A DNA stretch of 42,557 bases from Gammaproteobacteria bacterium (lineage in GTDB: Bacteria; Pseudomonadota; Gammaproteobacteria; Steroidobacterales; UBA11654), in NCBI GenBank assembly GCA_002691465.1, contig NZHP01000017.1:1-42557 (forward strand), given 5' to 3'. The notes beneath the pieces were generated by a model that was not told where the DNA came from, did no database searches, and worked only from the letters and a program-made list of their open reading frames with translations. Position 1 is the first letter of the stretch. Each line of letters begins with the position of its first letter. Below are positions 26,071 through 36,019 of this stretch, piece after piece. The position numbers and the translations under genes are program-made.

Positions 26071-27218
26071 AGTCTTTCTTAATTTTTATTCTTCTTGGAC
26101 TCTTGGTGTTTATTGGATGGCAATATCTTATTGTAGACAATGGATATGTTTTGATTGAGTTCCTTAATTACTCCATTGAAACATCCGTTCCAATTTTTGT
26201 GAGTTTTTTGATTATTTTATATTTTGTCTTTCGCATATTCGGAGTTGTGTGGAGATCACCGAAAATGATTCGTGAAAAAATGGAGATGAGAGGCAAGGAG
26301 CGTTCTGTTAAATTGCATCATGAAGCTCAAGCTCTGATCGGCCAAGGCTTAAATGCAAAAGCTGCAAAAAAACTTGATTCTTCTATTTCGTCTGACGGAA
26401 AAAATATCAATGCAGTCGTTGATCGAATGAACCTAGCTGCCAAAGAGAATGACTTTAAATCCATCTCTGAAATAGCTGAAAAATTGATTGTTGAAGAGCC
26501 CAAACATAAAACCTATATATTTTCTCATGCATGCAAACTGCTTATTGGTCTTGATGAATATTCTTTGGCTCAGAAATTTGCAGATAATCTCATCGAGGAC
26601 TCCTCAAAAAATTCTGAAGCAAGAAATCTTTTATTCATGATTAAAAGTGCTGTCGGAGATCCATCGATCATAGGTCAATTGCCAAAATATGCAAAAACCA
26701 TAGATGGGAAAATATTATCGAAAACTATCCTTAAGTTATCAAGAAAACTAAAAGGTCAAAAAACTGTGGAAGATCTATTTGGTGGTCTGCCGAGATCACT
26801 GGATAAGCAGCCTGACTTTATCACTGCAAAATGCGAATTATGGATGGCAAAAGAAGACCACATTAAAGCAGAAAATGAGCTAAAAAAAGCAATTCCATCC
26901 TACTGGAATGAAAACCATATTTCTCTCTACTCAAAGCTCCTAATATCAAATATAGAAGGACTCTCATCGCAACTTGAGATTTGGCTGAAAGAAAGGCCGA
27001 GAGACTCAAATCTATGGCTTGCAGCAAGTCGTCTTGCACGAAGAGAAGGCTTATGGAGCAAGGCAAAGCAATGTCTAGAGCGATCTATTGAACTTAAAAA
27101 TGACTCTCAGAAACAAACGGAGCTGGCATTGATCCTCGCTCAACTTGGAGAAAAAGATGAAGCTTTTGATGTGCTGAATAATACTTCAGAAATAGATGGT
27201 CCTACTTCCTCTAAATGA
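26067..27218 (+). CDS. hemY: HemY-family TPR membrane protein
   Basis: Inner-membrane protein (383 aa) with two N-terminal membrane segments (ILLGLLVFIGWQYL and VPIFVSFLIILYFVF) and a long helical part of TPR-like repeats (for example AKQCLERSIELKNDSQ, LALILAQLGEKDEAF). This matches the proteobacterial HemY_N/TPR family, not the unrelated protoporphyrinogen oxidase also called HemY in Bacillus. It may scaffold haem-synthesis enzymes. It overlaps hemX and xerC by four bases on each side. Confidence 0.87.
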   Translation: MKSFLIFILLGLLVFIGWQYLIVDNGYVLIEFLNYSIETSVPIFVSFLIILYFVFRIFGVVWRSPKMIREKMEMRGKERSVKLHHEAQALIGQGLNAKAAKKLDSSISSDGKNINAVVDRMNLAAKENDFKSISEIAEKLIVEEPKHKTYIFSHACKLLIGLDEYSLAQKFADNLIEDSSKNSEARNLLFMIKSAVGDPSIIGQLPKYAKTIDGKILSKTILKLSRKLKGQKTVEDLFGGLPRSLDKQPDFITAKCELWMAKEDHIKAENELKKAIPSYWNENHISLYSKLLISNIEGLSSQLEIWLKERPRDSNLWLAASRLARREGLWSKAKQCLERSIELKNDSQKQTELALILAQLGEKDEAFDVLNNTSEIDGPTSSK

Positions 27219-28114
27219 AGAAAGAAGCTTTAGCACTATCTAATGCATTCTTTAGGTACCTGGAGACTGAGCGTAGATATTCTCAAAACACAATAAAAAA
27301 CTATCAAAGAGATTTGAAACATTTCTCTGATCACCTTCAAGTTAAGAAATTGTCTCTTTGGGCAGAAGTAAAACCTCATCATATAAGAACATATGCATCT
27401 CAGATCTTCGTTGAAGGATTGGGCGCAAAAAGCATTCAAAGACGTCTTTCTGCCATCAGAAGCTTCATGAATTATCTTCTGAGAGAAGGCATGATCAAGA
27501 ATAATCCTGCCGAAGGTGTAAAAACACCAAAAGCGCCAAAGAAACTTCCTGGGATTTTAGATATAGAGCAAATTAATCAACTCTTGAATATTCAAGAAAC
27601 AGACCCGGTAAGCCTTCGAGATAAAGCAATAATGGAGCTCATTTATTCTTCAGGATTAAGACTCTCTGAGATAGTTGGCTTGAATCCGATAGACCTGAAT
27701 TTATCGGACAAAAGCCTAACTGTCACAGGGAAAGGAGATAAAACAAGGATGCTCCCGATGGGAAATGAGGCGATAAAGTCATTGAAAGGTTGGCTGTCTT
27801 GCAGAAATGAATTAGCGGACCCAGCAGAGGAAGCGCTTTTTGTTGGTTCTAGAGGAAACCGTCTGAGCAGAAGATCGATTCAAAGTCGAATCAGGCACTG
27901 GGCTAAAAAAAATGGAATTCAACAAGATGTTTATCCGCACTTACTGAGACATAGTTTTGCGACTCATATGCTAGAGGCAAGTGGAGACTTAAGGGCAGTA
28001 CAAGAATTACTGGGGCATAAGGACATTTCAACCACTCAGGTATATACTCATCTAGATTTCGAACATCTTTCGAAAACCTATGACAAGGCACATCCAAGAT
28101 CCGGAAAGAAATGA
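27215..28114 (+). CDS. xerC: Tyrosine recombinase XerC
   Basis: Site-specific tyrosine recombinase (299 aa) resolving chromosome dimers at dif with XerD. It has an N-terminal SAM-like domain ([13 protein letters not shown]) and a catalytic domain with Arg in [12 protein letters not shown], Lys in [23 protein letters not shown], His in [11 protein letters not shown], and the nucleophile Tyr in VYTHLDF. All six catalytic positions appear present. It is embedded in a housekeeping operon, so it is a chromosomal XerC and not a mobile-element integrase. Confidence 0.94.
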   Translation: MKKEALALSNAFFRYLETERRYSQNTIKNYQRDLKHFSDHLQVKKLSLWAEVKPHHIRTYASQIFVEGLGAKSIQRRLSAIRSFMNYLLREGMIKNNPAEGVKTPKAPKKLPGILDIEQINQLLNIQETDPVSLRDKAIMELIYSSGLRLSEIVGLNPIDLNLSDKSLTVTGKGDKTRMLPMGNEAIKSLKGWLSCRNELADPAEEALFVGSRGNRLSRRSIQSRIRHWAKKNGIQQDVYPHLLRHSFATHMLEASGDLRAVQELLGHKDISTTQVYTHLDFEHLSKTYDKAHPRSGKK

Positions 28115-28866
28115 ATAAAAAAGAAAGCAATAAAACAACGTCCTTTGGATACGAAACAGTTACAGAGGAACAAAAAACTGAAAAGGTAAAAGAAGTTTTT
28201 GACTCTGTTGCAACCAACTACGATCTAATGAACGACATGATGTCAATCGGTGTGCACAGGCTATGGAAGAGATTCATGCTTACTAAAACAGGTCTAAAGC
28301 TTGGCATGAAAGCCCTTGATGTTGCGGGAGGCACAGGGGATGTTGCTGCACTATTAAGAGAACAAGTGGGTGAATCAGGATTGGTGGTTATGACAGACAT
28401 CAATGAATCCATGCTTGAAGAAGGCAGATCCAGACTTTTGGACAGGGGGAAGCTCAAAAATATACAAATCATGCAAGCAGATGCAGAAAACTTACCCTTT
28501 GATGATAATCATTTTGATTGTGTCACGATTGCATTTGGTCTAAGGAATGTGACTGTAAAAGAAAATGCACTCAAATCAATGCATCGTGTACTCAAACCGG
28601 GTGGAAAGATGCTGATACTAGAATTTTCGAAGCCAAATGAGATGCTCTCTCCAATCTATGATCTTTATTCATTTAATATTCTTCCAACACTTGGCGAGTG
28701 GGTCGCGAATGATCGAGAAAGCTACCAATATCTGGCAGAATCTATTCGAGTACATCCGGATCAAAAGAAGTTGAAACAGATGATTTTAAGTGTCGGATTT
28801 GATCGTGCAGAATATCAGAATTTAACGGGTGGAATCGTGGCACTTCATATTGGTTATAAGGACTGA
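28111..28866 (+). CDS. ubiE: Ubiquinone/menaquinone C-methyltransferase UbiE
   Basis: SAM-dependent C-methyltransferase (251 aa) of ubiquinone biosynthesis. Signature regions include [17 protein letters not shown], the SAM loop [29 protein letters not shown] and [15 protein letters not shown]. It overlaps xerC by four bases and is followed after two bases by ubiB. In E. coli ubiJ sits between ubiE and ubiB; there is no room for it here. Confidence 0.96.
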   Translation: MNKKESNKTTSFGYETVTEEQKTEKVKEVFDSVATNYDLMNDMMSIGVHRLWKRFMLTKTGLKLGMKALDVAGGTGDVAALLREQVGESGLVVMTDINESMLEEGRSRLLDRGKLKNIQIMQADAENLPFDDNHFDCVTIAFGLRNVTVKENALKSMHRVLKPGGKMLILEFSKPNEMLSPIYDLYSFNILPTLGEWVANDRESYQYLAESIRVHPDQKKLKQMILSVGFDRAEYQNLTGGIVALHIGYKD

Positions 28867-28868
28867 AG

Positions 28869-30473
28869 TTGGCAACCATAAGAGCACTGAGAAGATTTTC
28901 ATCCGTCCTGAATGTTTTTATAAAATTTCATTTGGATGAGCTCATTGAGGAAATGGGGTCAAAAAATCACCTCAAAATATTTCTATTTCTATCGCCCAAA
29001 CGTTGGTTAAGAGGCAAAACAAATCAGCCCAGGGGAGAAAGAATCAGGCTTGCGTTTGAAGAATTAGGCCCTCTTTATATCAAGTTTGGTCAATCTTTAT
29101 CTACCAGGCCTGACCTATTACCTGAAGATATTGCAAAAGAGCTTTCAAAGCTCCAAGATGATGTCCCTCCATTCTCTGAAGAACTTGCTTTAGAGGTCAT
29201 GAATGCATCATACCCAGATGGAATCAGTCAGATCTTCTCAGAATTTGATGCAAAGGCTTTGGCTTCAGCCTCTGTTGCTCAGGCTCACGCAGCTAAACTC
29301 AAAAGTGGCGAGGAAGTCATTGTTAAGATCATAAGACCAAATATTTGGGATCTGATAAAAGAAGATATGAACATCCTTTTTTTGATGGCAGATCTTTTAG
29401 ATAAATTCTCTCTGACAAAAAAACTTAAACCGATCGAAGTGGTTGAAGGCTATCAAAAAACGGTTTTACATGAGCTTGACTTGATGAGAGAAGCGGCAAA
29501 CTGTGCACAAATAGGTAGAAACTGGGAAGGTTCAGATATTATAAAAGTTCCAAAAATCCATTGGGACTTTTGTAGAAAAAATATCCTTGTTCAAGAAAGA
29601 ATTCGTGGTATCCCCATAGACAATATAGAAAAGCTCAAAGAATTTGGTGTTGACTTTGAGCGGCTGGCAAAAAACGGGGTCAGGATATTCTTTACTCAAG
29701 TCTTTCATCACAATCTTTTTCATGCAGATATGCATCCAGGAAATGTTTTTGTCGATATCAATGACCCAAAAAATCCAAAATATGCTGCGGTAGATTTTGG
29801 AATCGTGGGTAGTCTTGATGAAAAAGATAGAGAATATCTTGCCAAAAGCTTCAATGCGTTCTTTGAAAAAGATTATGGACAAATCGCAAATAATTTTATT
29901 TCTGCTGGCTGGGTTCCAGAAGAAACCAAGGCTAATGAATTTGAATCTGCAATCAGAACTGTGTGTGATCCCATTGCAGATAAACCGCTTGAAGAAATAT
30001 CCTTTGGTCAGTTGCTTTTTAGACTCTTTGAGACAGCGAGAGACTTCAATATGGTTAATCAACCTCAGCTGATACAGTTGGAAAAGACTCTTCTAAACAT
30101 CGAAGGCTTGGGAAGGCAACTTTATCCAAAACTGGATTTGGTCTCAAGTGCAAAACCTGTTATGGAAGAATGGAGAATGGAGCAACTCAGCATTACAAAT
30201 ACATTTAAAAAGATTCATAAGGATCTGCCTGAGATCAAAAAGACCATTGAATCAATACCACCTCTTATGAGAAAAATCCTAGAGGACGAAGAGAATAAAC
30301 AAAATATACCTCAAGTAGATATCACGTATTTTGTAAGACAACTATACATGGGAATTATTGGGATAGGTTTTTTGATTGTAGGGGCAATATTGCTTGGATT
30401 AAATCAATTGGCTGCATTTTCAATTATCGCCATTGGGCTTGTCGTTCTGCTAATATCTAAGCCAAAGCAGTAA
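28869..30473 (+). CDS. ubiB: UbiB, atypical kinase/ATPase of ubiquinone synthesis
   Basis: ADCK/UbiB-family protein (534 aa; E. coli 546) required for aerobic ubiquinone synthesis. The family KxGQ motif appears in YIKFGQSLSTRPDLLP, with VIVKIIRPN, HADMHPGNVFV and AVDFGIVG as ATP- and metal-site segments. Two C-terminal membrane helices end the protein (MGIIGIGFLIVGAILLG, FSIIAIGLVVLLI). The start is a TTG at 28869 with AAGGA six bases upstream, within the end of ubiE. Confidence 0.95.
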   Translation: MATIRALRRFSSVLNVFIKFHLDELIEEMGSKNHLKIFLFLSPKRWLRGKTNQPRGERIRLAFEELGPLYIKFGQSLSTRPDLLPEDIAKELSKLQDDVPPFSEELALEVMNASYPDGISQIFSEFDAKALASASVAQAHAAKLKSGEEVIVKIIRPNIWDLIKEDMNILFLMADLLDKFSLTKKLKPIEVVEGYQKTVLHELDLMREAANCAQIGRNWEGSDIIKVPKIHWDFCRKNILVQERIRGIPIDNIEKLKEFGVDFERLAKNGVRIFFTQVFHHNLFHADMHPGNVFVDINDPKNPKYAAVDFGIVGSLDEKDREYLAKSFNAFFEKDYGQIANNFISAGWVPEETKANEFESAIRTVCDPIADKPLEEISFGQLLFRLFETARDFNMVNQPQLIQLEKTLLNIEGLGRQLYPKLDLVSSAKPVMEEWRMEQLSITNTFKKIHKDLPEIKKTIESIPPLMRKILEDEENKQNIPQVDITYFVRQLYMGIIGIGFLIVGAILLGLNQLAAFSIIAIGLVVLLISKPKQ

Positions 30474-30486
30474 TACTCGGGTTGTT

Positions 30487-31590
30487 TTGCAAAATTTAGA
30501 AAAATTAGCCATCGATGCTGATCTTCTCACTATAGATCCAAGCATTCAAAGCACATTGGATATTTTGATCAGCGATTATCAAAATCATTCAAGACTGAAT
30601 GACTTGGGGAAATTCCTAGTACATAAAGGTCTTTCAAAGAGGCTTGGTATCAGATTATCCATGGAAATGATGAGTAAAAACATCCCTCCTTTTGATCAGG
30701 ATGGTCCAATTTTCATCACGGGGTTGCCTCGATCAGGAACAAGTTTCTTATTTGACTTATTGCATGCTCATTCATACTTGAGGAGTCCATTTACTTGGGA
30801 AATATTTCAAGCAAACTCAATTGCAAAAAACAAACTTCAAATCTTAATAAAGAAAATAAGAACTCAAATTGAGCTTATAAGTATCAATCGCCTAGTGCCT
30901 CAACTGGCAAAGATACATCCAATGCATCAGTCATATCCGGAGGAGTGTCAGCTGATCATGGCATACGATCTTAAAAGTATTAGCTTTGTTTATTCAGCAA
31001 ACTTGCCTAACTACCTTAAGTTTATCTCAGGTTCTTCATTTGAATCTTCATTTAGAGTTCACAAAAATTTTCTGAATGCATTGTCCACAAAAGAGGATGA
31101 AATCATGTGGCTTTTAAAAGATCCATGCCATATAGATCACATAGAAGAAATTCTAAACTCTTATCCGAAAGCGCGATTTATTTTCATACACCGGAATCCT
31201 AAATTCAGCATGCCGTCAATCAGTAATCTTGCTTATAATCTCAGGCTTGGCTATTCAGATCACGTCGATCCGCTTCTGGTGGGTAAGCAAATGCTTTCAT
31301 ACTGGCAACAAGCAAGTGAGAAACTTTTAAATAGTCGTGAATTGATTCCAGAAGATCAAATGATCGACATAAAATTTGATCAACTGATTGATGATCCAAT
31401 TAAAACTGTCCATTGCATATTTGAAAAACTCTCAATAAAAGAAGATGAGAGGCTTGAAGAGAAAATGGCAACACGGATCGAAAGTAAAAAATTAAAAGTC
31501 GACCATTCTTATTCCTATAAAAGTTTCTTTAAGACTTCTGGAGAGGTAGAAAATAGATTTGAGAATTATATTTCCCATTTCGACCTTTAG
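30487..31590 (+). CDS. Sulfotransferase-family protein
   Basis: PAPS-dependent sulfotransferase-fold protein (367 aa). The 5'-phosphosulfate loop is TGLPRSGTSFLFDLL (Gly79-Thr85 is GLPRSGT) and the 3'-phosphate segment is ARFIFIHRNP, as in the Sulfotransfer_3 group. The acceptor is unknown. It starts at a TTG 13 bases after ubiB, with no good ribosome site and no ATG before the conserved loop. It is the last gene of the hemX run and its stop overlaps that of trpA. Co-location with ubiquinone genes may be incidental. Confidence 0.83.
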   Translation: MQNLEKLAIDADLLTIDPSIQSTLDILISDYQNHSRLNDLGKFLVHKGLSKRLGIRLSMEMMSKNIPPFDQDGPIFITGLPRSGTSFLFDLLHAHSYLRSPFTWEIFQANSIAKNKLQILIKKIRTQIELISINRLVPQLAKIHPMHQSYPEECQLIMAYDLKSISFVYSANLPNYLKFISGSSFESSFRVHKNFLNALSTKEDEIMWLLKDPCHIDHIEEILNSYPKARFIFIHRNPKFSMPSISNLAYNLRLGYSDHVDPLLVGKQMLSYWQQASEKLLNSRELIPEDQMIDIKFDQLIDDPIKTVHCIFEKLSIKEDERLEEKMATRIESKKLKVDHSYSYKSFFKTSGEVENRFENYISHFDL

Positions 31591-32360
31591 TTTTTAAGCT
31601 GATCTAAAAATTTCGTTGGGCTATTGCCCTGTTCAATTGTTTCTACAATTGCAGACCCAACAATGACGCCATCGACATAGTCAGCAATCATTTCTACATC
31701 AGACTTTTCTCTGATGCCAAATCCAGCACAAACAGGTATTCTCGAGATCTCATGTACCTGCTGTAGGTAGTCTGTTACATCTGCAGATAAAGCATCTTCT
31801 CCACCTGTAACTCCCTTGACAGTAACAGCATATACAAATCCTCTGCTTTGATCAGAGATCAATTCGATTCTGTCCAATGGTGTCGCTGGCGTAACCAATT
31901 GAATCAAAGCAAGGTCAGCATCAATCAGTTGGTTATTGAGTTCTTTGCTTTCCTCAATTGGCAAGTCTGGAACAATAAAACCATCCACGCCAGAAGCGAT
32001 TGAAGCTTCAACAAGATCTTCCATGCCAAATACATAAAGTGGGTTTAAATAGCTCATCAAAACAATTGGGATATCTAACTGAATTTCTTTTAGCTGATTG
32101 AAGATCCATTTAAGTGTAACTCCATTCTCTATGGCCAGATGGCTTGATCTCTGGATTGTAACCCCGTCTGCCATGGGATCAGAAAATGGAACGCCAATTT
32201 CAATCACATCGGCTTTTTTTGCGATTTCGTGGAGCGTTTGCTTGAAGTCCCCAGTATTTGGATACCCTGCTGTTATGAATGGGATAATCGCAGGTCCCGC
32301 TGCCTTTGGGGTCCTTATTTTTTCCTCAATATGTTTACCGCCTATCATTTGATCACTCAT
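31587..32360 (-). CDS. trpA: Tryptophan synthase alpha chain
   Basis: TIM-barrel subunit (257 aa) that cleaves indole-3-glycerol phosphate to indole, passed to TrpB. Catalytic acids are in DVIEIGVPFSDPMADG (Glu and Asp of the usual pair). The phosphate loops GFGIRE and GVIVGSAIV are present. It overlaps trpB by eight bases, and its stop overlaps the convergent sulfotransferase stop by four bases. It is last in the trp operon. Confidence 0.97.
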   Translation of the reverse strand: MSDQMIGGKHIEEKIRTPKAAGPAIIPFITAGYPNTGDFKQTLHEIAKKADVIEIGVPFSDPMADGVTIQRSSHLAIENGVTLKWIFNQLKEIQLDIPIVLMSYLNPLYVFGMEDLVEASIASGVDGFIVPDLPIEESKELNNQLIDADLALIQLVTPATPLDRIELISDQSRGFVYAVTVKGVTGGEDALSADVTDYLQQVHEISRIPVCAGFGIREKSDVEMIADYVDGVIVGSAIVETIEQGNSPTKFLDQLKN

Positions 32361-33573
32361 TCATTAATTTGCTGAGGGTGGGCATGTCCTTGTCACCTCG
32401 TCCAGAGAGTCCAATTAAAATTCGCTTTCCCTGATTTTCTTTGGCCCATTTTCTTGCCTCAACAAAAGCATGAGAACTTTCAATAGCAGGCAATATTCCT
32501 TCGTATTCACAAACCTCTCTCAATAACTCCAAGGCTTCATCATCTCTTGCCGATGTATATTTTACTCGGCTTATCGATTGCAAAAAAGCATGCTCAGGAC
32601 CAACACCAGGATAGTCAAGGCCGGCTGAAACTGAATGTGTCTCTTGAATCAACCCATCATCATCGTGCAATAACATGGAATAAGTTCCATGAAGGATCCC
32701 TGGCTTTCCTGAAGCAAGTGTTGCAGCATTCTCTCCCAAATCATCGCTTGTTCCCCCTGCCTCTATTCCAAATAGCTCTACTTCGGTATCGCCTAAAAAA
32801 GCATGAAACAAACCGATTGCATTTGACCCACCGCCAACACAAGCAAACACTGCATCGGGAAGGTTTTCTCCAAAATCTAACATTTGTTGTCTTGCCTCCT
32901 TGCCTATGATGGACTGCATTTCCCTTACCAAGTAAGGGAATGGATGAGGTCCCACAACGGAACCAATTATGTAATGTGTATTTTCGGGGTCAGATACCCA
33001 GTCCCTGAATGCTTCATCGATGGCTGCTCTCAAGGTTTGATCTCCGCTCATTACAGAAATGACTTCGGTACCCAATTGCTTCATGCGATCTACATTTGGA
33101 GATTGTCGCTCAATATCTATTGCTCCCATATAGACTGTGCATGGAAGACCCAGTCTTGCGCAAGCTGCGGCTGAAGCTACTCCATGTTGACCAGCACCAG
33201 TTTCTGCAACAATCCTTTTCACGCCCAACTTCTTTGCAAGCATGGCTTGGCCAAGTGCATTATTGATTTTATGTGCGCCTGTGTGAGTCAAGTCCTCTCT
33301 TTTAAGAAAAACTTCAACTCCCCATCTTTTACTCAATTGGCTTGCATAAGTAAGCGCGGTAGGTCGACCTGCCCAACTGTTAAGCTCATTCATGAACTCT
33401 TCTTGAAATGTCTCGTCATTCAAAAAAATCTTGATGTTTTTTTCTAGCTTTTTTAAAGCCGGCATTAGGGTTTCAGGTGCATATTGGCCTCCAAAACTGC
33501 CAAACCTTCCTGATTCATCAGGAAGCTCGCCATTGAGTAATGCCTTTAAGAGGTTTTGATCTTCATTTTTCAT
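32353..33573 (-). CDS. trpB: Tryptophan synthase beta chain
   Basis: PLP enzyme (406 aa) condensing indole with serine. The PLP lysine is in THTGAHKINNALGQ, and GGGSNAIG is the cofactor phosphate loop. AETGAGQHGVA contains the catalytic Glu-Thr-Gly-Ala-Gly stretch. It overlaps trpA and trpF by eight and four bases, respectively, fitting coordinated synthesis of the two synthase subunits. Confidence 0.98.
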   Translation of the reverse strand: MKNEDQNLLKALLNGELPDESGRFGSFGGQYAPETLMPALKKLEKNIKIFLNDETFQEEFMNELNSWAGRPTALTYASQLSKRWGVEVFLKREDLTHTGAHKINNALGQAMLAKKLGVKRIVAETGAGQHGVASAAACARLGLPCTVYMGAIDIERQSPNVDRMKQLGTEVISVMSGDQTLRAAIDEAFRDWVSDPENTHYIIGSVVGPHPFPYLVREMQSIIGKEARQQMLDFGENLPDAVFACVGGGSNAIGLFHAFLGDTEVELFGIEAGGTSDDLGENAATLASGKPGILHGTYSMLLHDDDGLIQETHSVSAGLDYPGVGPEHAFLQSISRVKYTSARDDEALELLREVCEYEGILPAIESSHAFVEARKWAKENQGKRILIGLSGRGDKDMPTLSKLMNE

Positions 33574-34181
33574 TGCTTTGACTCATCAAATGTAGTGACA
33601 ATTTTATTAAATTGAATAATTTTTTCCTTACTTTTATTTCCCCTGCTGCTTTCAACTCCGCTGCTGACATCTACACCATATGGTTTAACTTCTTTCAAGA
33701 TACTCTGGATATTTTCAGGAGAGAGTCCTCCAGCGATCAGAAGTCTTTTTCTTTTGCATGCTTTCTTCAAAAATTCTTTACTAACCATTTGTCCTGAACC
33801 ACTGATTGGGCCCTCCATAAGCGCCAGTGATTCATCATCGATACTTGATAAATCAAAGCCCTGTTCTTCACGATAAACCCTTATTTTTTTAATGTCATTT
33901 GGCAAATCAAGTGATGAAAAATCATCGGCATCAGTTTGAATATATGTGGGCTTAAAAGCTTCTAGTATAGAATCTAGGTTGGCTTGTGTTGCATGCTGCA
34001 TAACTGCAACTGTTTTTATCTTTTCAGATACAGATTGCAATAAGCTGGTTACAGACCTTGGTTCGATATACCTAGGAGAAGACTTTACAAAAACAAACCC
34101 TATCAAGTCTGCTCCATGCTGAATTGCGCACTCCAAGTCATCCAATCTTTTGATGCCGCATATTTTGATCAAAGTTTTCAT
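33570..34181 (-). CDS. trpF: Phosphoribosylanthranilate isomerase
   Basis: Single-domain TrpF (203 aa) isomerising phosphoribosylanthranilate to CdRP. KICGIKR at the N-terminus holds the catalytic Cys, and Asp lies in IQTDADDF. GLSPENI and GVDVSSGVESSRGNKSKEKI are the C-terminal phosphate-binding signatures. It is separate from trpC, unlike the trpCF fusion of E. coli, and abuts the trpC stop with no gap. Confidence 0.95.
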   Translation of the reverse strand: MKTLIKICGIKRLDDLECAIQHGADLIGFVFVKSSPRYIEPRSVTSLLQSVSEKIKTVAVMQHATQANLDSILEAFKPTYIQTDADDFSSLDLPNDIKKIRVYREEQGFDLSSIDDESLALMEGPISGSGQMVSKEFLKKACKRKRLLIAGGLSPENIQSILKEVKPYGVDVSSGVESSRGNKSKEKIIQFNKIVTTFDESKQ

Positions 34182-35009
34182 TTATTTTTCCGACGATGCT
34201 GCCATCATCTCCTTCAATAATTGATCCGGTGTTTCTGATTGCATCAATGCCGTTCCAATCAGTGCGCCCGAGTAGCCTAGCTTTGATATAAATTCAATTT
34301 CAGAAGGCCTAGTGATTCCGCTTTCGGCAATGCAAATAACATCCTCTGGAATTAAGCTAGAAAGATTCTCAAATCTTGAGAAGTTGATATTCAATGTTCT
34401 TAGATCCCTGCAGTTGACGCCAAGCAGAATGTTTAAGCTGTAAGGGCTAAATTCTGAAATAATGGTTTTGGCAAGCTGAATATCCTCTTCATCAAAAGCC
34501 TCTAAAAGAACAAACATTTCATGCTTTATTGCACGCTCAATCATCATTCTAAGCATGCTACCAGTAAGCATTGCTAATATTAAAAGAACACCCCCTGCCC
34601 CATTTACAAAAGCTTCCGAAACTTGATAGGGCTCAACCAGAAAATCTTTTCTCATAGTAGGAGTTCCTGAAAAAGTTTTTGAAATATCATTTAAATCTTG
34701 CAAGGAACCTGAGAACTTCGATGGTTCGGTGAGTACAGAAATCACATTTGAACCATTGTTGACATAAGTCTCAGCTTGCTCAAAAAGATTAAATTCTGGT
34801 TTCGATATCTCGCCCAAAGATGGTGATGTTTTTTTTATCTCTGTGATGAAAATAAATCCCGATTGAAATTCTAATGGAGGCTTCCTCTTGATTCCTTCAC
34901 AAATCCTTAGGAGATCCTCTTCTGATTTATTGGCTTTATTTTTCACGAGTCTTTTCATACTTGAAAGAGCCATTTCTTGGAGAAAATTATTTTTTTGTTC
35001 ACGCATCAT
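34182..35009 (-). CDS. trpC: Indole-3-glycerol-phosphate synthase
   Basis: Monofunctional IGPS (275 aa) closing the indole ring from CdRP. Motifs include FITEIKKTSPSLGEI (catalytic Lys), RKDFLVEPYQV, LLGVNCRDL, and CIAESGITRPSEI. The start is one of two adjacent ATGs overlapping the trpD TGA. No fused isomerase domain follows. Confidence 0.95.
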   Translation of the reverse strand: MMREQKNNFLQEMALSSMKRLVKNKANKSEEDLLRICEGIKRKPPLEFQSGFIFITEIKKTSPSLGEISKPEFNLFEQAETYVNNGSNVISVLTEPSKFSGSLQDLNDISKTFSGTPTMRKDFLVEPYQVSEAFVNGAGGVLLILAMLTGSMLRMMIERAIKHEMFVLLEAFDEEDIQLAKTIISEFSPYSLNILLGVNCRDLRTLNINFSRFENLSSLIPEDVICIAESGITRPSEIEFISKLGYSGALIGTALMQSETPDQLLKEMMAASSEK

Positions 35010-36019
35010 TTCGTCAAACTTGAAAGAAAGCTTTTTGCTTTACCGCTCTTGATTGTTTCTTTTGCAATTTCTATGCCATCGCTCAGCTCTTTTACTTCAC
35101 CTGAAACTTGAAGCGATAGACCGGCATTTAAAACCAATGCATCTTTATGAGCACCTTTGTCTTTGCACTCAAAAACTTTTAAAAGTGCCTTGGCATTCAC
35201 CTCGGATGCTCCTCCCTTCAGATCCTTCTCCTTGCATTTCTTAATTCCGTGTTCAGACGGATCAATGATTTTATGAGAAATTGAGTTCTCACTCACATCG
35301 AATAGTTCAAAGCTAGAAGCAGGTGTTGGTTCATCCCAACCATTTAATCCGTGAACTACAAATGCACGCTTCATGTCCATTCCACTCAAACTAGATGCCA
35401 TCAGTGATGCCATTTCAGAACTAAATGCACCGAGCAGATAAAATGACGGTCTGGCTGGGTTTGTAAGTGGGCCAAGGATATTGAAAACGGTTCTTATTTT
35501 CAAAGCTTGCCTGATAGGTGCAATATTTTTCATTGCCGGATGAAAGTTTGGTGCAAATAAAAAGCTAAAACCATTTTCCTTTATTTGTATTTTGACGCCA
35601 TCGGCATCTGTTGGAAAACGATAGCCAAGAAACTCCAATAAATCAGCACTTCCAGATTTACTTGAGACTGACCTATTCCCATGTTTTGCAACTTTAAGAC
35701 CGCAAGCAGCACTCAGCAATGCTGCGCCTGTAGATATATTAAAGCTGTGCGAGTCATCTCCACCTGTCCCCACAATATCGATAAGCTCTGATGAATTTTC
35801 TAGGTCAACCTCTTTTGCCGCCTTACGCATCCCATTGGCAAAACCTCTTACTTCCTCAGCTGACTCGCCTTTCATTCTTAAAGAGACCAATAAAGCTCCT
35901 GCCAATGCTGGCTCAACAGAGCCCTCTGCTAAAGCTAACATTAATTCTTCAGATTGGTCTTCTGTTAGGCCTTCTCCGTTGAGAAGCTGAGCCAAAAAGT
36001 CTTTTAAATCATGATTCAT
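35006..36019 (-). CDS. trpD: Anthranilate phosphoribosyltransferase
   Basis: TrpD (337 aa) transfers phosphoribose from PRPP to anthranilate. The PRPP/Mg motif is IVGTGGDDSHSFNIST; KHGNRSVSSKSGSADLLE and RTVFNILGPLTNPA are the other family hallmarks. It is separate from trpG, which it overlaps by 11 bases; E. coli has these domains fused. Confidence 0.96.
   Translation of the reverse strand: MNHDLKDFLAQLLNGEGLTEDQSEELMLALAEGSVEPALAGALLVSLRMKGESAEEVRGFANGMRKAAKEVDLENSSELIDIVGTGGDDSHSFNISTGAALLSAACGLKVAKHGNRSVSSKSGSADLLEFLGYRFPTDADGVKIQIKENGFSFLFAPNFHPAMKNIAPIRQALKIRTVFNILGPLTNPARPSFYLLGAFSSEMASLMASSLSGMDMKRAFVVHGLNGWDEPTPASSFELFDVSENSISHKIIDPSEHGIKKCKEKDLKGGASEVNAKALLKVFECKDKGAHKDALVLNAGLSLQVSGEVKELSDGIEIAKETIKSGKAKSFLSSLTK

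Noticed and set aside
26067-27218. HemY as protoporphyrinogen oxidase
   Set aside because: No FAD-binding motif; two membrane spans and TPR-like repeats match the unrelated proteobacterial HemY.
27215-28114. Tyrosine recombinase as a phage or island integrase
   Set aside because: It is XerC-like, embedded by four-base overlaps in a housekeeping operon, with no tRNA, attachment repeat or phage genes nearby.
29532-30062. Long minus-strand open frame (176 codons) inside ubiB
   Set aside because: It is antisense to the conserved UbiB coding region, and its product shows no family features.
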